Source of the DNA: Blautia schinkii
Lineage (GTDB): Bacteria; Bacillota; Clostridia; Lachnospirales; Lachnospiraceae
Length of the DNA: 63,116 bases
Reading direction: 5' to 3'
NCBI RefSeq assembly: GCF_013304825.1
Contig: NZ_JAAWUO010000021.1
Coordinates: 1 to 63,116, forward strand
Shown here: piece after piece, positions 43,421 through 53,583 of the stretch
How positions within the stretch are numbered: the stretch's first letter is position 1
Layout of the letters: each line of letters starts with the position of its first letter
Notes under the pieces: generated by a model
What the model saw: only the letters and a program-made list of their open reading frames with translations
What the model was told of the DNA's origin: nothing
Databases searched by the model: none
Translations under genes and position numbers: made by a program

Positions 43421-45494
43421 GATGGGAGATGAGAAATTGGACGAATGTATGAAAGAGCGTTATGAATTGGCGGAAACAAGAATCCGTGAGATCATAACGG
43501 AAAACACAGTAAAAGAGCCATTTGGAACTTTTTTCCGAAAAATGGCAGAGTTTCTTTCCATGGCAGCAGATGTGATGGATGAGGATGATGCAGAATTTTC
43601 CATCAAAGAGTTAAAGGAACGCAACTATCGGTTTTATAAAGATATCCTTCCGGAGAACTATGAGAACAGCTATGGCAATCCGGCTTATGCTGTAAAAAAG
43701 CTGGGAGATTGCGGAAAAGCATTCAGTTTTCTGTATGCGGAGCTTATGGGAGTAACGGCATATTCCCATGAAAAACGACTCTGGGATATGACTGTATCCA
43801 TGGAATTGTTTCTGGAACTGTATTCTGCATTCTGTGAGGAGGAGCTTCCGGAAGCTTCTACAGTAGAAGGAATCTTACGTTCCTATGTAAATGATTACTG
43901 TCAGGATATGATGGAGCAGAGAATCCGTGAAGGCGTTGATCCAAAGATTGATTTTGCAGCAGATATTATCATGAATTCCGATCTTTCTGATCTCAGATAT
44001 CTGTATAAATATGGAGAATATGTTTCAGAGAATGAGATCGGCGTGGCAGAATTCCTGAATTCTCTTTCCCAGGATGAGATTGACAAGATGGCATCTACTT
44101 ATACAGAAGGATACAGGATCGGTTTTATCACGGGACGCAAGGATATCACGAAGAAAAAAACAGTAAACATCCGCTACAGTCTTGGGTTTGAGCGAATGGT
44201 AAAAGCTGCTATCATTCAGTTCAGGAAGATTGGACTGGATCCGGTGATCTACCGTCATGCAGTACATGCGGTAAATAAGAGAGGCTCTGTCCGTGTGGGA
44301 TATACTGGCGGCGTGGCAAATCCTCAGTATGATTATGATCACCGTCAGGACAGTGCACTGTTTCTGGATGGAGATTTTGTGCAGCGCAAACTTCGTGCAA
44401 TGCAGACATCCTACGAGAAATATAAAGATCTGGCCAATGTACATGGCGGTCCGGCCTGCATCGATACTTTCGGTGAAGCTCCGTTTTCACCGGTAAGCAA
44501 ACCCGAAGCCTATACATTAAATGAAACACAGCAGAAACTGCAGACAGAACTGGATAATGAGTCAGGACAGATTGTAAACCGCTACATCAAAGGCGATGAG
44601 AGAAGTTTTACCATTATCGCATATCCTGTTCCTGAGATCGGCGGCAATTATGAAGAAATCTTCCGTGAGATCGTGAAGATCAATACACTGGATTATCATC
44701 TCTACCAGGAAATCCAGCAGACGATCATCAATACACTGGATACCTGTGAGTGGGTGGAGGTTAAGGGACGTGGAGATAATGACACAGATCTTCTGATCCA
44801 TCTGCATGAGATTTCTGATCCGGAAAAACAGACAAATTTCGAGAATTGTGTAGCTGACGTGAACATTCCGGTAGGTGAAGTATTTACTTCTCCGCAGCTT
44901 GCAGGAACAGGCGGTATCCTTCATGTGAAAAAGGTATATCTCAACGGACTTCAGTTCCGTGACCTGAAGCTTGTTTTTGACTGTGGACAGGTAATTGATT
45001 ATACCTGCTCCAATTTTAAGACAGAGGAAGAGAACAGAAAGTATATCGAGGATAATATCCTTCACCATCATCCGAAGATACCGATGGGTGAATTTGCCAT
45101 CGGAACCAACACTACAGCTTATGTGGCTGCAATGAAATACGGAATTGCTGATAAGCTTCCGATTCTTATTGCAGAGAAGATGGGACCGCATTTTGCAGTG
45201 GGTGATACCTGCTATAGCTGGGCGGAAGACACACCTGTATATAATCCTGATGGAAAAGAGATCATTGCCAGGGATAATGAGATTTCTGAGATGCGTAAAG
45301 ATGATGTAAGTCTTGCGTATTATGGATGTCATACAGATATTACCATTCCATATGATGAGCTTGGCAGCATCCGCGTGATCGATGATGAGGGCGAAATGAT
45401 CTCCATTATTGAGAACGGAAGATTTGTGCTCCCTGGAACAGAGGAATTGAATAAGCCTTTTAATCATCTTCCATTAAATAAAAATATAAGTTAA
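43407..45494 (+). CDS. M29-family metallo-aminopeptidase with long N-terminal region
   Basis: 695 residues (or 690 from the ATG at 43422). The C-terminal ~420 residues are an M29 (AmpS/PepS) peptidase, with metal-ligand candidates E in PVGEVFTSPQL, E in MGEFAIGTN, H and Y in GPHFAVGDTCYSWAED and H-x-D in YGCHTDITI. About 270 residues precede it, all-alpha, with no motif that I recognise; AmpS itself is about 410 long. Similar long forms occur in Clostridia as far as I recall. It should release N-terminal residues from peptides in the cytoplasm. No signal peptide. Confidence 0.87.
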   Translation: MMRNKMGDEKLDECMKERYELAETRIREIITENTVKEPFGTFFRKMAEFLSMAADVMDEDDAEFSIKELKERNYRFYKDILPENYENSYGNPAYAVKKLGDCGKAFSFLYAELMGVTAYSHEKRLWDMTVSMELFLELYSAFCEEELPEASTVEGILRSYVNDYCQDMMEQRIREGVDPKIDFAADIIMNSDLSDLRYLYKYGEYVSENEIGVAEFLNSLSQDEIDKMASTYTEGYRIGFITGRKDITKKKTVNIRYSLGFERMVKAAIIQFRKIGLDPVIYRHAVHAVNKRGSVRVGYTGGVANPQYDYDHRQDSALFLDGDFVQRKLRAMQTSYEKYKDLANVHGGPACIDTFGEAPFSPVSKPEAYTLNETQQKLQTELDNESGQIVNRYIKGDERSFTIIAYPVPEIGGNYEEIFREIVKINTLDYHLYQEIQQTIINTLDTCEWVEVKGRGDNDTDLLIHLHEISDPEKQTNFENCVADVNIPVGEVFTSPQLAGTGGILHVKKVYLNGLQFRDLKLVFDCGQVIDYTCSNFKTEEENRKYIEDNILHHHPKIPMGEFAIGTNTTAYVAAMKYGIADKLPILIAEKMGPHFAVGDTCYSWAEDTPVYNPDGKEIIARDNEISEMRKDDVSLAYYGCHTDITIPYDELGSIRVIDDEGEMISIIENGRFVLPGTEELNKPFNHLPLNKNIS

Positions 45495-45523
45495 TTAGTA
45501 AATTTACAGTTTTCCCGTTCGTA

Positions 45524-45552
45524 TTGACAGAAAATGAGATTGTACGTAGAAT
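45524..45552 (+). promoter_or_regulatory. Promoter of the pur operon
   Basis: TTGACA (45524-45529), 17-bp spacer, TAGAAT (45547-45552). A GCCGC/GCGGC hairpin follows in the leader. No purine riboswitch was recognised. Confidence 0.7.
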
Positions 45553-45629
45553 AACCATAACAGCCGCAGTCAGTAAAGCGGCAGACAACACACAAACGAA
45601 TGTAAGATGTACCACGAAAGGAGAAAAAC

Positions 45630-46136
45630 ATGGCAAAAGTAGGAATTGTAATGGGTAGTGATTCAGATATGCCAGTTATGAGTAAAGCAGCAGATATTCT
45701 GGAGAAACTGGGAATTGATTATGAGATGAAGATCATTTCCGCACACAGAGAACCGGATGTATTTTTCGAGTATGCCAGAACAGCAGAAGAAAAAGGCTTC
45801 AAAGTAATCATTGCAGGCGCAGGAATGGCAGCTCATCTTCCGGGAATGTGCGCGGCAATCTTTCCAATGCCGGTCATCGGAATCCCGATGCATACCACAT
45901 CACTGGGAGGAAGAGATTCCCTTTATTCCATCGTACAGATGCCAAGCGGTATCCCGGTTGCAACAGTAGCAATCAATGGCGGTGCCAATGCGGGACTCCT
46001 TGCAGCGAAGATCCTTGCAACTTCAGATGAAGAGCTTTTAGGCAGATTGAAAGCCTACAGCCAGGAGCTGAAAGAGCAGGTAGAGAAGAAGGACGCAAGA
46101 CTTCAGGAAGTTGGATACAGGAATTATAATAAATAA
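45630..46136 (+). CDS. purE: N5-carboxyaminoimidazole ribonucleotide mutase
   Basis: 168 residues, class I PurE: VGIVMGSDSDMPVMSKAA, ISAHREPD with the catalytic His, AGAGMAAHLPGMCAA and VIGIPMHTTSLGGRDSLYSIVQMPSGIPVAT (split across conserved loops). Converts N5-CAIR to CAIR. First gene of purE-M-N-D. AAAGGAGAA precedes the ATG. Confidence 0.96.
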   Translation: MAKVGIVMGSDSDMPVMSKAADILEKLGIDYEMKIISAHREPDVFFEYARTAEEKGFKVIIAGAGMAAHLPGMCAAIFPMPVIGIPMHTTSLGGRDSLYSIVQMPSGIPVATVAINGGANAGLLAAKILATSDEELLGRLKAYSQELKEQVEKKDARLQEVGYRNYNK

Positions 46137-46169
46137 TAAACAAAAGAGTGTTGCTATAAGGAGGAAATT

Positions 46170-47195
46170 ATGGATTACAAGACTTCAGGCGTAGATATAG
46201 AGGCTGGTTACAAATCAGTAGAACTGATGAAAAAACATATTGCCAAGACAATGAGACCGGAGGTACTTGGAGGAATCGGAGGTTTCTCAGGTGCATTTTC
46301 CATGGAGAAATTTAAAGACATGGAGGAACCGACACTTGTTTCCGGAACAGATGGATGTGGAACGAAGGTTAAAGTAGCCATGGTCATGGATAAGCATGAT
46401 ACTATCGGAATCGATGCGGTAGCCATGTGTGTGAATGATATTGCATGTGCAGGTGGAGAACCACTGTTCTTCCTGGATTACATTGCCTGTGGCAAGAACT
46501 ATCCGGAGAAAATCGCTGAGATTGTAAAGGGTGTTGCAGAAGGCTGTGTACAGTCAGAAGCTGCTCTTATCGGCGGTGAGACAGCAGAACATCCCGGACT
46601 TATGCCTGAGGATGAGTATGACCTTGCAGGATTTGCAGTAGGAGTCGTTGACAAAAAAGATCTTCTTACAGGAGAATCCCTGAAACCGGGAGATGTACTC
46701 ATCGGCATGGCTTCCACAGGAGTTCACAGTAACGGATTTTCTCTTGTACGTAAAGTATTTGATATGACAAAGGAATCTCTGGATACCTATTATGAGGAGC
46801 TTGGCACAACACTTGGTGAGGCTCTGATCGCACCGACCAGAATCTATGTAAAAGCATTAAAGAGTATCCGCAATGCCGGTGTGAAGATCCATGCCTGCAG
46901 CCATATCACAGGCGGCGGATTTTATGAGAATATCCCGCGTATGCTGAAGGAAGGTACAAGAGCAGTTGTTAAGAAAGACAGCTATCCGGTACTTCCGATC
47001 TTCAAACTTCTTGCAGAAAGAGGAAATATTGATGAGCATATGATGTATAATACATACAACATGGGACTTGGAATGATCCTTGCAGTAGATCCGGCAGATG
47101 TTGACAAAACAATGGAAGCTATCCGCAGCACAGGAGACAAGCCGTATGTTGTAGGAAGTATTGAAGCAGGTGAAAAGGGAGTGACCTTATGTTAA
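46170..47195 (+). CDS. purM: Phosphoribosylformylglycinamidine cyclo-ligase
   Basis: 341 residues, full length. [32 protein letters not shown] and [16 protein letters not shown] are the AIRS motifs. Forms AIR from FGAM with ATP. It overlaps purN by 7 nt. Confidence 0.96.
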   Translation: MDYKTSGVDIEAGYKSVELMKKHIAKTMRPEVLGGIGGFSGAFSMEKFKDMEEPTLVSGTDGCGTKVKVAMVMDKHDTIGIDAVAMCVNDIACAGGEPLFFLDYIACGKNYPEKIAEIVKGVAEGCVQSEAALIGGETAEHPGLMPEDEYDLAGFAVGVVDKKDLLTGESLKPGDVLIGMASTGVHSNGFSLVRKVFDMTKESLDTYYEELGTTLGEALIAPTRIYVKALKSIRNAGVKIHACSHITGGGFYENIPRMLKEGTRAVVKKDSYPVLPIFKLLAERGNIDEHMMYNTYNMGLGMILAVDPADVDKTMEAIRSTGDKPYVVGSIEAGEKGVTLC

Positions 47196-47812
47196 AAATC
47201 GGAGTTCTTGTTTCCGGCGGCGGGACCAATCTCCAGGCAATCCTGGATGCAATTGATGCCGGAGATATTACCAATGCAGAAGTGGATATCGTGATCAGCA
47301 ATAATGCTTCTGCCTATGCGCTGGAGAGAGCCAGAAAGCATAATATCGAAGCTTTGTGCATTGCGCCGAAGGACTATCCGGACAGGGAAGCTTTTCACAG
47401 AGCACTTCTTGCAAAACTTCAGGAGAGAGGAGTGGATCTGATCGTTCTTGCCGGATATCTGGTTGCTATTCCGCCTATGATGGTGGAAGCTTATCCGAAT
47501 AAGATCATTAACATTCATCCGTCCCTGATACCGTCATTCTGCGGCAAAGGTTATTACGGACTTAAAGTTCATGATGCAGTGCTTGCAAGAGGCGTGAAGG
47601 TAACAGGTGCTACTGTACATTTTGTAGATGCAGGCACAGATACAGGTCCGATCATCCTTCAGAAAGCTGTAAAAGTGAAAGATGGAGACACCTCTAAGGA
47701 ACTTCAGAGAAGAGTGATGGAGAAGGCTGAGTGGAAGATCCTTCCGGATGCTATTGATCTCATTGCAAATGACAAGATTACAGTGACAGATGGGATCGTT
47801 TCTTTAAAGTAA
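47189..47812 (+). CDS. purN: Phosphoribosylglycinamide formyltransferase
   Basis: 207 residues. [24 protein letters not shown], then the catalytic Asn-His-Asp set in [15 protein letters not shown] and the [13 protein letters not shown] region. Uses 10-formyl-THF to formylate GAR. Confidence 0.96.
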   Translation: MLKIGVLVSGGGTNLQAILDAIDAGDITNAEVDIVISNNASAYALERARKHNIEALCIAPKDYPDREAFHRALLAKLQERGVDLIVLAGYLVAIPPMMVEAYPNKIINIHPSLIPSFCGKGYYGLKVHDAVLARGVKVTGATVHFVDAGTDTGPIILQKAVKVKDGDTSKELQRRVMEKAEWKILPDAIDLIANDKITVTDGIVSLK

Positions 47813-47844
47813 TCACAGGATAGATGAAACAAAGGAGTAAACAG

Positions 47845-49119
47845 ATGAAGATATTAATCGTAGGAAGCGGTGGAAGAGAACACGCTATCGCATGGAGCGT
47901 TGCAAAAAGCCCGAAGGCAGATAAGATCTACTGTGCACCTGGAAATGCAGGAATTGCAGAGTATGCAGAATGTGTGGATATCGGGGCAATGGAATTTGAA
48001 AAACTGGCTGCATTTGCCAAAGAAAAAGAGATTGATCTCACCATCGTCGGAATGGATGATCCTCTTGTTGGCGGTATTGTAGATGTATTTGAGACACAGG
48101 GACTTCGGGTGTTCGGACCTCGCAAGAATGCAGCAATCCTGGAAGGCTCCAAGGCTTTTTCCAAAGATCTTATGAAAAAATATGAGATTCCGACTGCTGC
48201 CTATGAGAATTTCGATGATCCGGAGAAGGCACTTACATATTTAAGAACAGAAGCAAAATTTCCGATTGTTCTGAAAGCTGACGGACTTGCACTTGGTAAG
48301 GGCGTTCTGATCTGTAAAGATCTGAAGGAAGCTGAGGACGGCGTAAAGGAGATCATGGAAGATAAAAAATTCGGAAATGCCGGAAATACCATGGTCATTG
48401 AGGAGTTTATGACAGGCCGTGAAGTTTCCGTGCTTTCCTTTGTTGACGGAAAAACGATCCGCACCATGACTTCCGCACAGGATCATAAACGTGCACAGGA
48501 CGGAGATCAGGGACTGAACACAGGCGGTATGGGAACTTTCTCTCCAAGCCCGTTCTATACAGAAGAAGTTGATGAGTTCTGTAAGAAATATATCTATCAG
48601 AAAACAGTAGATGCCATGGCAGCAGAGGGACGTCCGTTCAAAGGAATCATTTTCTTCGGGCTGATGCTTACTGCAGATGGCCCGAAGGTTCTTGAGTACA
48701 ATGCAAGATTCGGTGATCCGGAGGCACAGGTCGTTCTCCCGCGTATGGAGAATGATATCCTTGAGGTAATGGAGGCCTGCGTTGACGGTAAATTGGATCA
48801 GATCGATCTGAAATTCCAGGATAATGCGGCAGTATGTGTAGTTCTTGCAAGCGACGGTTATCCGGTGAAATATGAGAAAGGTATCCCGATCCATGGATTT
48901 GAGAATTTCAAGGACAAGGACGGATATTACTGCTTCCATGCAGGAACCAGATTTAAAGATGGCGAGATCGTTACAAACGGCGGACGTGTTCTTGGCATCA
49001 CAGCCAAAGGAAAAACTCTCAAAGAAGCCAGAAAGAACGCATACGAAGCTACTGAGTGGATTGATTTTGCAAACAAATATATGCGTCACGACATTGGAAA
49101 GGCCATTGACGAGGCGTGA
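47845..49119 (+). CDS. purD: Phosphoribosylamine-glycine ligase
   Basis: 424 residues from the ATG at 47845, with AAAGGAG upstream (the frame opens at 47824). ILIVGSGGREHAIAWS at the N-terminus; an ATP-grasp domain with VLKADGLALGKGVLIC and GLNTGGMGTFSPSPF. Last gene of the cluster; purF, purL, purH and others must lie elsewhere. Confidence 0.96.
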   Translation: MKILIVGSGGREHAIAWSVAKSPKADKIYCAPGNAGIAEYAECVDIGAMEFEKLAAFAKEKEIDLTIVGMDDPLVGGIVDVFETQGLRVFGPRKNAAILEGSKAFSKDLMKKYEIPTAAYENFDDPEKALTYLRTEAKFPIVLKADGLALGKGVLICKDLKEAEDGVKEIMEDKKFGNAGNTMVIEEFMTGREVSVLSFVDGKTIRTMTSAQDHKRAQDGDQGLNTGGMGTFSPSPFYTEEVDEFCKKYIYQKTVDAMAAEGRPFKGIIFFGLMLTADGPKVLEYNARFGDPEAQVVLPRMENDILEVMEACVDGKLDQIDLKFQDNAAVCVVLASDGYPVKYEKGIPIHGFENFKDKDGYYCFHAGTRFKDGEIVTNGGRVLGITAKGKTLKEARKNAYEATEWIDFANKYMRHDIGKAIDEA

Positions 49120-49189
49120 ATCATAAATTCGTTATTGTCCTGTCCATTCTGCAACAGTAACATAAATTCTACAACTATTAGCACACAGC

Positions 49190-49219
49190 TTGACGAAATT
49201 ATAGATTATATTGTAAAAT
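49190..49219 (+). promoter_or_regulatory. Promoter for the SseB-like gene
   Basis: TTGACG (49190-49195), 18-bp spacer, TAAAAT (49214-49219), about 130 bp before the start; the leader contains no gene. Confidence 0.6.
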
Positions 49220-49349
49220 AATGTTAACTATGAATGCCATAAATAGTTATCAATAATAAAAGCTGGATGCTGACAGAACACGATAAGAACGAACCATTTT
49301 CTTTGATGCAGTGTCACATCCAAATGATGAGGCAGAGAGGACAGGAAAA

Positions 49350-50123
49350 ATGGGAATCAGTGTAGAAGAAGCAGTTCAGGAACTCAGAAACAGGGAGGAA
49401 GTTTTTGTAGCATATTCTCAGGCTACCAAGCTTCCGTATGTTACCTGCGATGAGGAGACATTTAATGATCAGGCAAGGATTTTTGCAACAGAAGAAGAGA
49501 TTAAAGAATATGGAAAACAGCTCCTGGAGGACAAGATTCTTCTTATGGGCATGAAATACGAAAAGAAAGATTTTCCGAGACTGTACGGTACTCTGTATGC
49601 GATTGGCGTAAACAGTGTGATCTGGACAGATGGGGACAAGCAGATTGAAGTAGAGATTCAGAGGATCGCAAGTCAGAGAGATATGAGTAAGATCGAACCG
49701 GCCAAGAGACCGCTTCTCAATCCTTCTCTTGAGCTTTCCGGCATTTACTTCATGCAGGAGCTTCGCCGCCCGGTGAAACAGGAAGAACATAAGAATATCC
49801 GTGAGCTGGAGGAAGAGCTGATCGCAAACCTCCGAAAAGCGGAATTCTTGATTGCCATCAATGCAGAACAGGAAGAAAACGGAAAACTTCATATTCCATA
49901 TCTTAAGAACAAAGATGACAAGATCCTTCAGCCTGTATTTACAGATGTTATGGAATTTGAGAAATTCGGAAGAGGAAAGAACCTCCGTGTTGCGAAAGTA
50001 ACCATGGATAAACTTCCGGGCTTGATGATTCCGCAGGCGAGTGCTTATGTGGTAAATCCGCTTGGATTCAATCTGATCCTGAATAAAGAACAGGTGGAGA
50101 AGATCGCAGGAGTCGCCAAATAA
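49350..50123 (+). CDS. SseB-family protein
   Basis: 257 residues from the ATG at 49350 (GAGAGGACAGGA upstream). An N-terminal part with VFVAYSQATKLPYVTCDEET and a C-terminal SseB-type domain (AEFLIAINAEQEENGKLHIPYLKNKDDKI in two conserved strands, then PVFTDVMEFEKF and VVNPLGFNLILN). SseB-like domains are widespread with no defined biochemical role in Firmicutes. No signal peptide. Confidence 0.75.
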   Translation: MGISVEEAVQELRNREEVFVAYSQATKLPYVTCDEETFNDQARIFATEEEIKEYGKQLLEDKILLMGMKYEKKDFPRLYGTLYAIGVNSVIWTDGDKQIEVEIQRIASQRDMSKIEPAKRPLLNPSLELSGIYFMQELRRPVKQEEHKNIRELEEELIANLRKAEFLIAINAEQEENGKLHIPYLKNKDDKILQPVFTDVMEFEKFGRGKNLRVAKVTMDKLPGLMIPQASAYVVNPLGFNLILNKEQVEKIAGVAK

Positions 50124-50197
50124 AAAATTAAATCACAGCAGGCTGCCAGGATATGAAACTGTGCAGCCTTTTGCTGTTATAGAGGAGAGATTGCCCG

Positions 50198-50575
50198 ATG
50201 GTGATAGAAATTGATTTTAACAGTGATGAGGCGATCTACATGCAGATCACCAATCAGATCATAATGGGGATAGCCACATCCAGGCTTCATGAGGGGGATG
50301 CTCTGCCTTCTGTACGGCAGCTTGCGAGCATTGCAGGGATCAATATGCATACGGTAAATAAAGCATATGCACTGCTTCGTCAGGAAGGCTTTGTAACCAT
50401 TGACAGACGAAAAGGAGCAGTGATCTCCATTGATGCAGATAAGGTAAGAGCCCTGGAAGAGATGAAACAGAATCTCACAGTAGCGATGGCCTGGGGCTGT
50501 TGCAAGAATGTAACAAGAGAAGAGATCCATCAGCTGGTGGATGAGATTTTTGATGAATATGACGCAGACAGATAG
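50198..50575 (+). CDS. GntR-family regulator, YtrA type
   Basis: 125 residues. A winged helix (IYMQITNQIIMGIATSRLHEG, LPSVRQLASIAGINMHTVNKAYALLRQEGFV) with only a ~45-residue tail, the YtrA subfamily that usually regulates ABC transporters. Here no transporter is adjacent; instead clpC begins 11 nt downstream. The start has GAGGAGA upstream. Confidence 0.88.
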   Translation: MVIEIDFNSDEAIYMQITNQIIMGIATSRLHEGDALPSVRQLASIAGINMHTVNKAYALLRQEGFVTIDRRKGAVISIDADKVRALEEMKQNLTVAMAWGCCKNVTREEIHQLVDEIFDEYDADR

Positions 50576-50586
50576 GAGGAGACATC

Positions 50587-53049
50587 ATGCAGGAACGATT
50601 TACAAAGCAGGCACAGAATGTTCTTGCTCTGGCGAAACAGGCAGCAGGCTCCTGCGGACATAGTTATATCGGTACTGAGCATTTGTTGGTAGGCCTTTTG
50701 CAGGAAGAAGAGGGCACAGCAGGCAGAGTGCTCGAGGAATTCGGTATCCAGGCAGAGAATGCCCTGGCACTGATCGATAAACTGATCGCACCGCCGGGAA
50801 ATACAGCTGTTACCCAGAAACCGGGATTCAGCCCGAGAACCCAGAGAGTTCTTGAAAATGCGTATGCAGAAGCTGAATCTATGCATTTTGAGAAAGCAGG
50901 AACCGAGCATCTTCTGCTGGCTATGCTGAAAGAAACAGACTGTGTAGGCACGAGACTTTTGTATACAATGGGAGCGAATATCCAGAAGCTGTACGCAGCA
51001 GTGCTTGCAGCAATGGGAATGGACAGCGATGCCATTGCAGAAGAATTTCAGGCAGTAAAAGCGGCCCGGAACAGAAACGGCAGCACAACACCAACGCTTG
51101 ACCAGTACAGCCGGGATCTTACTGAGATGGCGGAGGAAGGCAGACTGGATCCTGTAGTGGGAAGAGATAAAGAGATCGCCCGCCTGATCCAAATCCTAAG
51201 CCGCAGGACCAAGAATAATCCATGTCTGGTAGGAGAGCCAGGTGTTGGAAAAACAGCTATTGTGGAAGGCCTCGCACAGCGGATCGTTACAGGAATGGTT
51301 CCTGATACAGTGAAGGATAAAAGAGTAGTTGTACTGGATCTTTCCGGAATGGTTGCAGGAAGTAAATACAGAGGTGAATTTGAGGAGCGTATCCGAAATG
51401 TCATTGATGAGGTAAGAGAACAGCAGGGGATTCTGCTTTTTATCGATGAGATCCACACGATTATCGGAGCCGGAGGCGCAGAAGGTGCACTGGATGCTTC
51501 CAATATTCTGAAACCGTCACTTTCCAGAGGAGAGATTCAGCTGATCGGAGCTACAACTCTGGAAGAATACAGGAAATATATAGAAAAAGATGCTGCACTG
51601 GAGCGGCGTTTCCAGCCGGTAACAGTGGAAGAGCCAACGGAAGAAGAGGCCGTGAAGATCTTAAGAGGGCTGCGCCCGTATTATGAGAAGCATCACGGCG
51701 TTGAGATCCTGGATGAGGCTCTGGAGGCAGCAGTGAAGATGTCCATCCGTTATATCAATGATCGTTTTCTTCCGGATAAGGCCATTGATATTATTGATGA
51801 AGCGTCATCCAAGGTACAGTTGGCAGGATATCATCCGTCCCCGGAGGCGGAAGTCCTGGAACGCAAAATCCATGATATTCTCAAAGAAAAAGAGCAGGCA
51901 GTTGTAAATGCTGACCTGGAAGGTGCAAAAGCGGCACAGGCAAGACAGAATGAGGCAGAAGAAGAGCTTGAGAAGATCCGCAAAAAAGCTGAACGCAGAA
52001 ATAAACGGAAATCTCTAACAGTAGGAGAGGCAGCAGTTGCAGATATTGTATCAGATTGGACGAAAATTCCCGTACAGCGTCTCACAGAAGGGGAATCCCG
52101 CCGTCTTGCAAACCTGGAAAAAGTTCTTAAGAAGCGTGTGATCGGGCAGGATGAAGCAGTGTCTGCAGTGGCCCGTGCAGTGAAACGAGGCAGAGTCGGC
52201 TTAAAAGATCCTTCAAGACCAATCGGTTCTTTTCTGTTCCTTGGTCCTACAGGTGTCGGAAAAACAGAGCTTTCCAAGGCACTGGCAGAGGCAGTCTTTG
52301 GAAGTGAGCAGGCTATGATCCGTGTGGATATGTCTGAGTATATGGAGAAACACAGTGTTTCCAAGATGATTGGATCACCGCCAGGATATGTAGGCTATGA
52401 GGAGGGTGGACAGCTCAGTGAGAAAGTACGCAGAAATCCATATAGCGTGATTCTTTTTGATGAGATTGAGAAGGCACATCCGGATGTGTTCAATATCCTT
52501 CTGCAGGTGCTGGATGACGGACATATTACAGATGCCCATGGAAGAAAAGTTGATTTTAAGCAGACGATCATCATTATGACATCCAATGCAGGTGCACAGA
52601 TGATCATGGAGCCAAAGCATCTTGGGTTTATGTCCGGAGATACCGAGAAGCAGAATTACGACAGAATGAAGTCTGGTGTTATGGAAGAAGTACGCCGGAT
52701 GTTCAAACCGGAGTTCCTCAATCGAATTGATGAGATCATGGTGTTCCATTCTCTTAATAAAGAAAATATCCGCAAGATCGTTACGATTCTTCTTAAAAAT
52801 CTTGAGAATCGCTGCCAGGAACAGCTGGGTATTACATTGAAGGTCACAGGTGCGGCAAAAGATCTCATTGCAGACGCAGGTTTTGACAGCAAGTATGGTG
52901 CAAGACCTTTAAGAAGGGCTATCCAGACGAAGATCGAAGATGAGATGGCAACGGAAATTCTTGAGGGACATATTAAATCCGGAGATGCTGTGCAGGTAAA
53001 AGTAAAAGATAAAAAGATCTGCTTTGCAGTGACAGATTCCGGGGAATAA
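50587..53049 (+). CDS. clpC: AAA+ ATPase ClpC
   Basis: 820 residues. Two Clp_N repeats (1-145), AAA-1 with Walker A GEPGVGKT (K222), a coiled-coil M domain (residues ~415-475, KEKEQAVVNADLEGAKAAQ), AAA-2 with GPTGVGKTE (K559) and the C-terminal D2-small domain. It unfolds proteins for ClpP. The usual ctsR-mcsA-mcsB genes are absent; a YtrA-type regulator precedes it. AGGAGG lies just before the ATG. Confidence 0.94.
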   Translation: MQERFTKQAQNVLALAKQAAGSCGHSYIGTEHLLVGLLQEEEGTAGRVLEEFGIQAENALALIDKLIAPPGNTAVTQKPGFSPRTQRVLENAYAEAESMHFEKAGTEHLLLAMLKETDCVGTRLLYTMGANIQKLYAAVLAAMGMDSDAIAEEFQAVKAARNRNGSTTPTLDQYSRDLTEMAEEGRLDPVVGRDKEIARLIQILSRRTKNNPCLVGEPGVGKTAIVEGLAQRIVTGMVPDTVKDKRVVVLDLSGMVAGSKYRGEFEERIRNVIDEVREQQGILLFIDEIHTIIGAGGAEGALDASNILKPSLSRGEIQLIGATTLEEYRKYIEKDAALERRFQPVTVEEPTEEEAVKILRGLRPYYEKHHGVEILDEALEAAVKMSIRYINDRFLPDKAIDIIDEASSKVQLAGYHPSPEAEVLERKIHDILKEKEQAVVNADLEGAKAAQARQNEAEEELEKIRKKAERRNKRKSLTVGEAAVADIVSDWTKIPVQRLTEGESRRLANLEKVLKKRVIGQDEAVSAVARAVKRGRVGLKDPSRPIGSFLFLGPTGVGKTELSKALAEAVFGSEQAMIRVDMSEYMEKHSVSKMIGSPPGYVGYEEGGQLSEKVRRNPYSVILFDEIEKAHPDVFNILLQVLDDGHITDAHGRKVDFKQTIIIMTSNAGAQMIMEPKHLGFMSGDTEKQNYDRMKSGVMEEVRRMFKPEFLNRIDEIMVFHSLNKENIRKIVTILLKNLENRCQEQLGITLKVTGAAKDLIADAGFDSKYGARPLRRAIQTKIEDEMATEILEGHIKSGDAVQVKVKDKKICFAVTDSGE

Positions 53050-53169
53050 AAAATCACAATTATGAAAAGTATAAGAATTTTGTCACTTCCTATAGCCAAA
53101 AAATACGAAATAAGTTATAATTAAACTTACAAAATTTACAACAAAAGAATTTCAGGAGGACATAAGATC

Positions 53170-53583
53170 ATGGCAGTGGTACAGGAATTGATCCGTACAG
53201 AAGACAACGGTACTATCAGTTTTGGAGATTATGAGTTAAATCAGAAATCCAAGCTGTCAGATTATCAGTATCAGGGAGATATGTATAAAGTAAAAACATA
53301 TAAGGAGATCACCAAGCTTGAGCGCAATGGAATGTTCGTATATGAGTCCGTTCCGGGAACAAGTGTATTCCACCTTCAGCAGGATGGAACTGCAATGAGC
53401 TTCGAGGTACAGGGCTTTGAGGATTCTCAGATCACAGTAGAGCTTGAGGCTGAGACTGAGTATCAGGTGTTTATTGACGGAGCGAGCACAGGTACCATGA
53501 CTACGAACCTGGGCGGTAAGCTTTCTTTCAGTGTTGAGCTGGATGCGGACACCAAAGCTGAAGTAAAAATCGTAAAATGCTAA
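53170..53583 (+). CDS. Conserved beta-rich protein, function unknown
   Basis: 137 residues, no signal peptide or membrane segment. It has an ordered beta pattern: DNGTISFGDYELNQKSKL, DMYKVKTYKEITKLERNGMFVYES, ending with a strand-rich VELDADTKAEVKIVKC. Proteins like this are sometimes labelled endosialidase in Lachnospiraceae, a label I would not trust. It overlaps radA by 7 nt, so they are translated together. AGGAGGACA upstream. Confidence 0.7.
   Translation: MAVVQELIRTEDNGTISFGDYELNQKSKLSDYQYQGDMYKVKTYKEITKLERNGMFVYESVPGTSVFHLQQDGTAMSFEVQGFEDSQITVELEAETEYQVFIDGASTGTMTTNLGGKLSFSVELDADTKAEVKIVKC

Noticed and set aside
45495..45629. Possible PurR box (GTTCG core) or purine riboswitch before purE
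   Set aside because: The core differs from the PurBox consensus and no three-way-junction aptamer features were seen in the leader.
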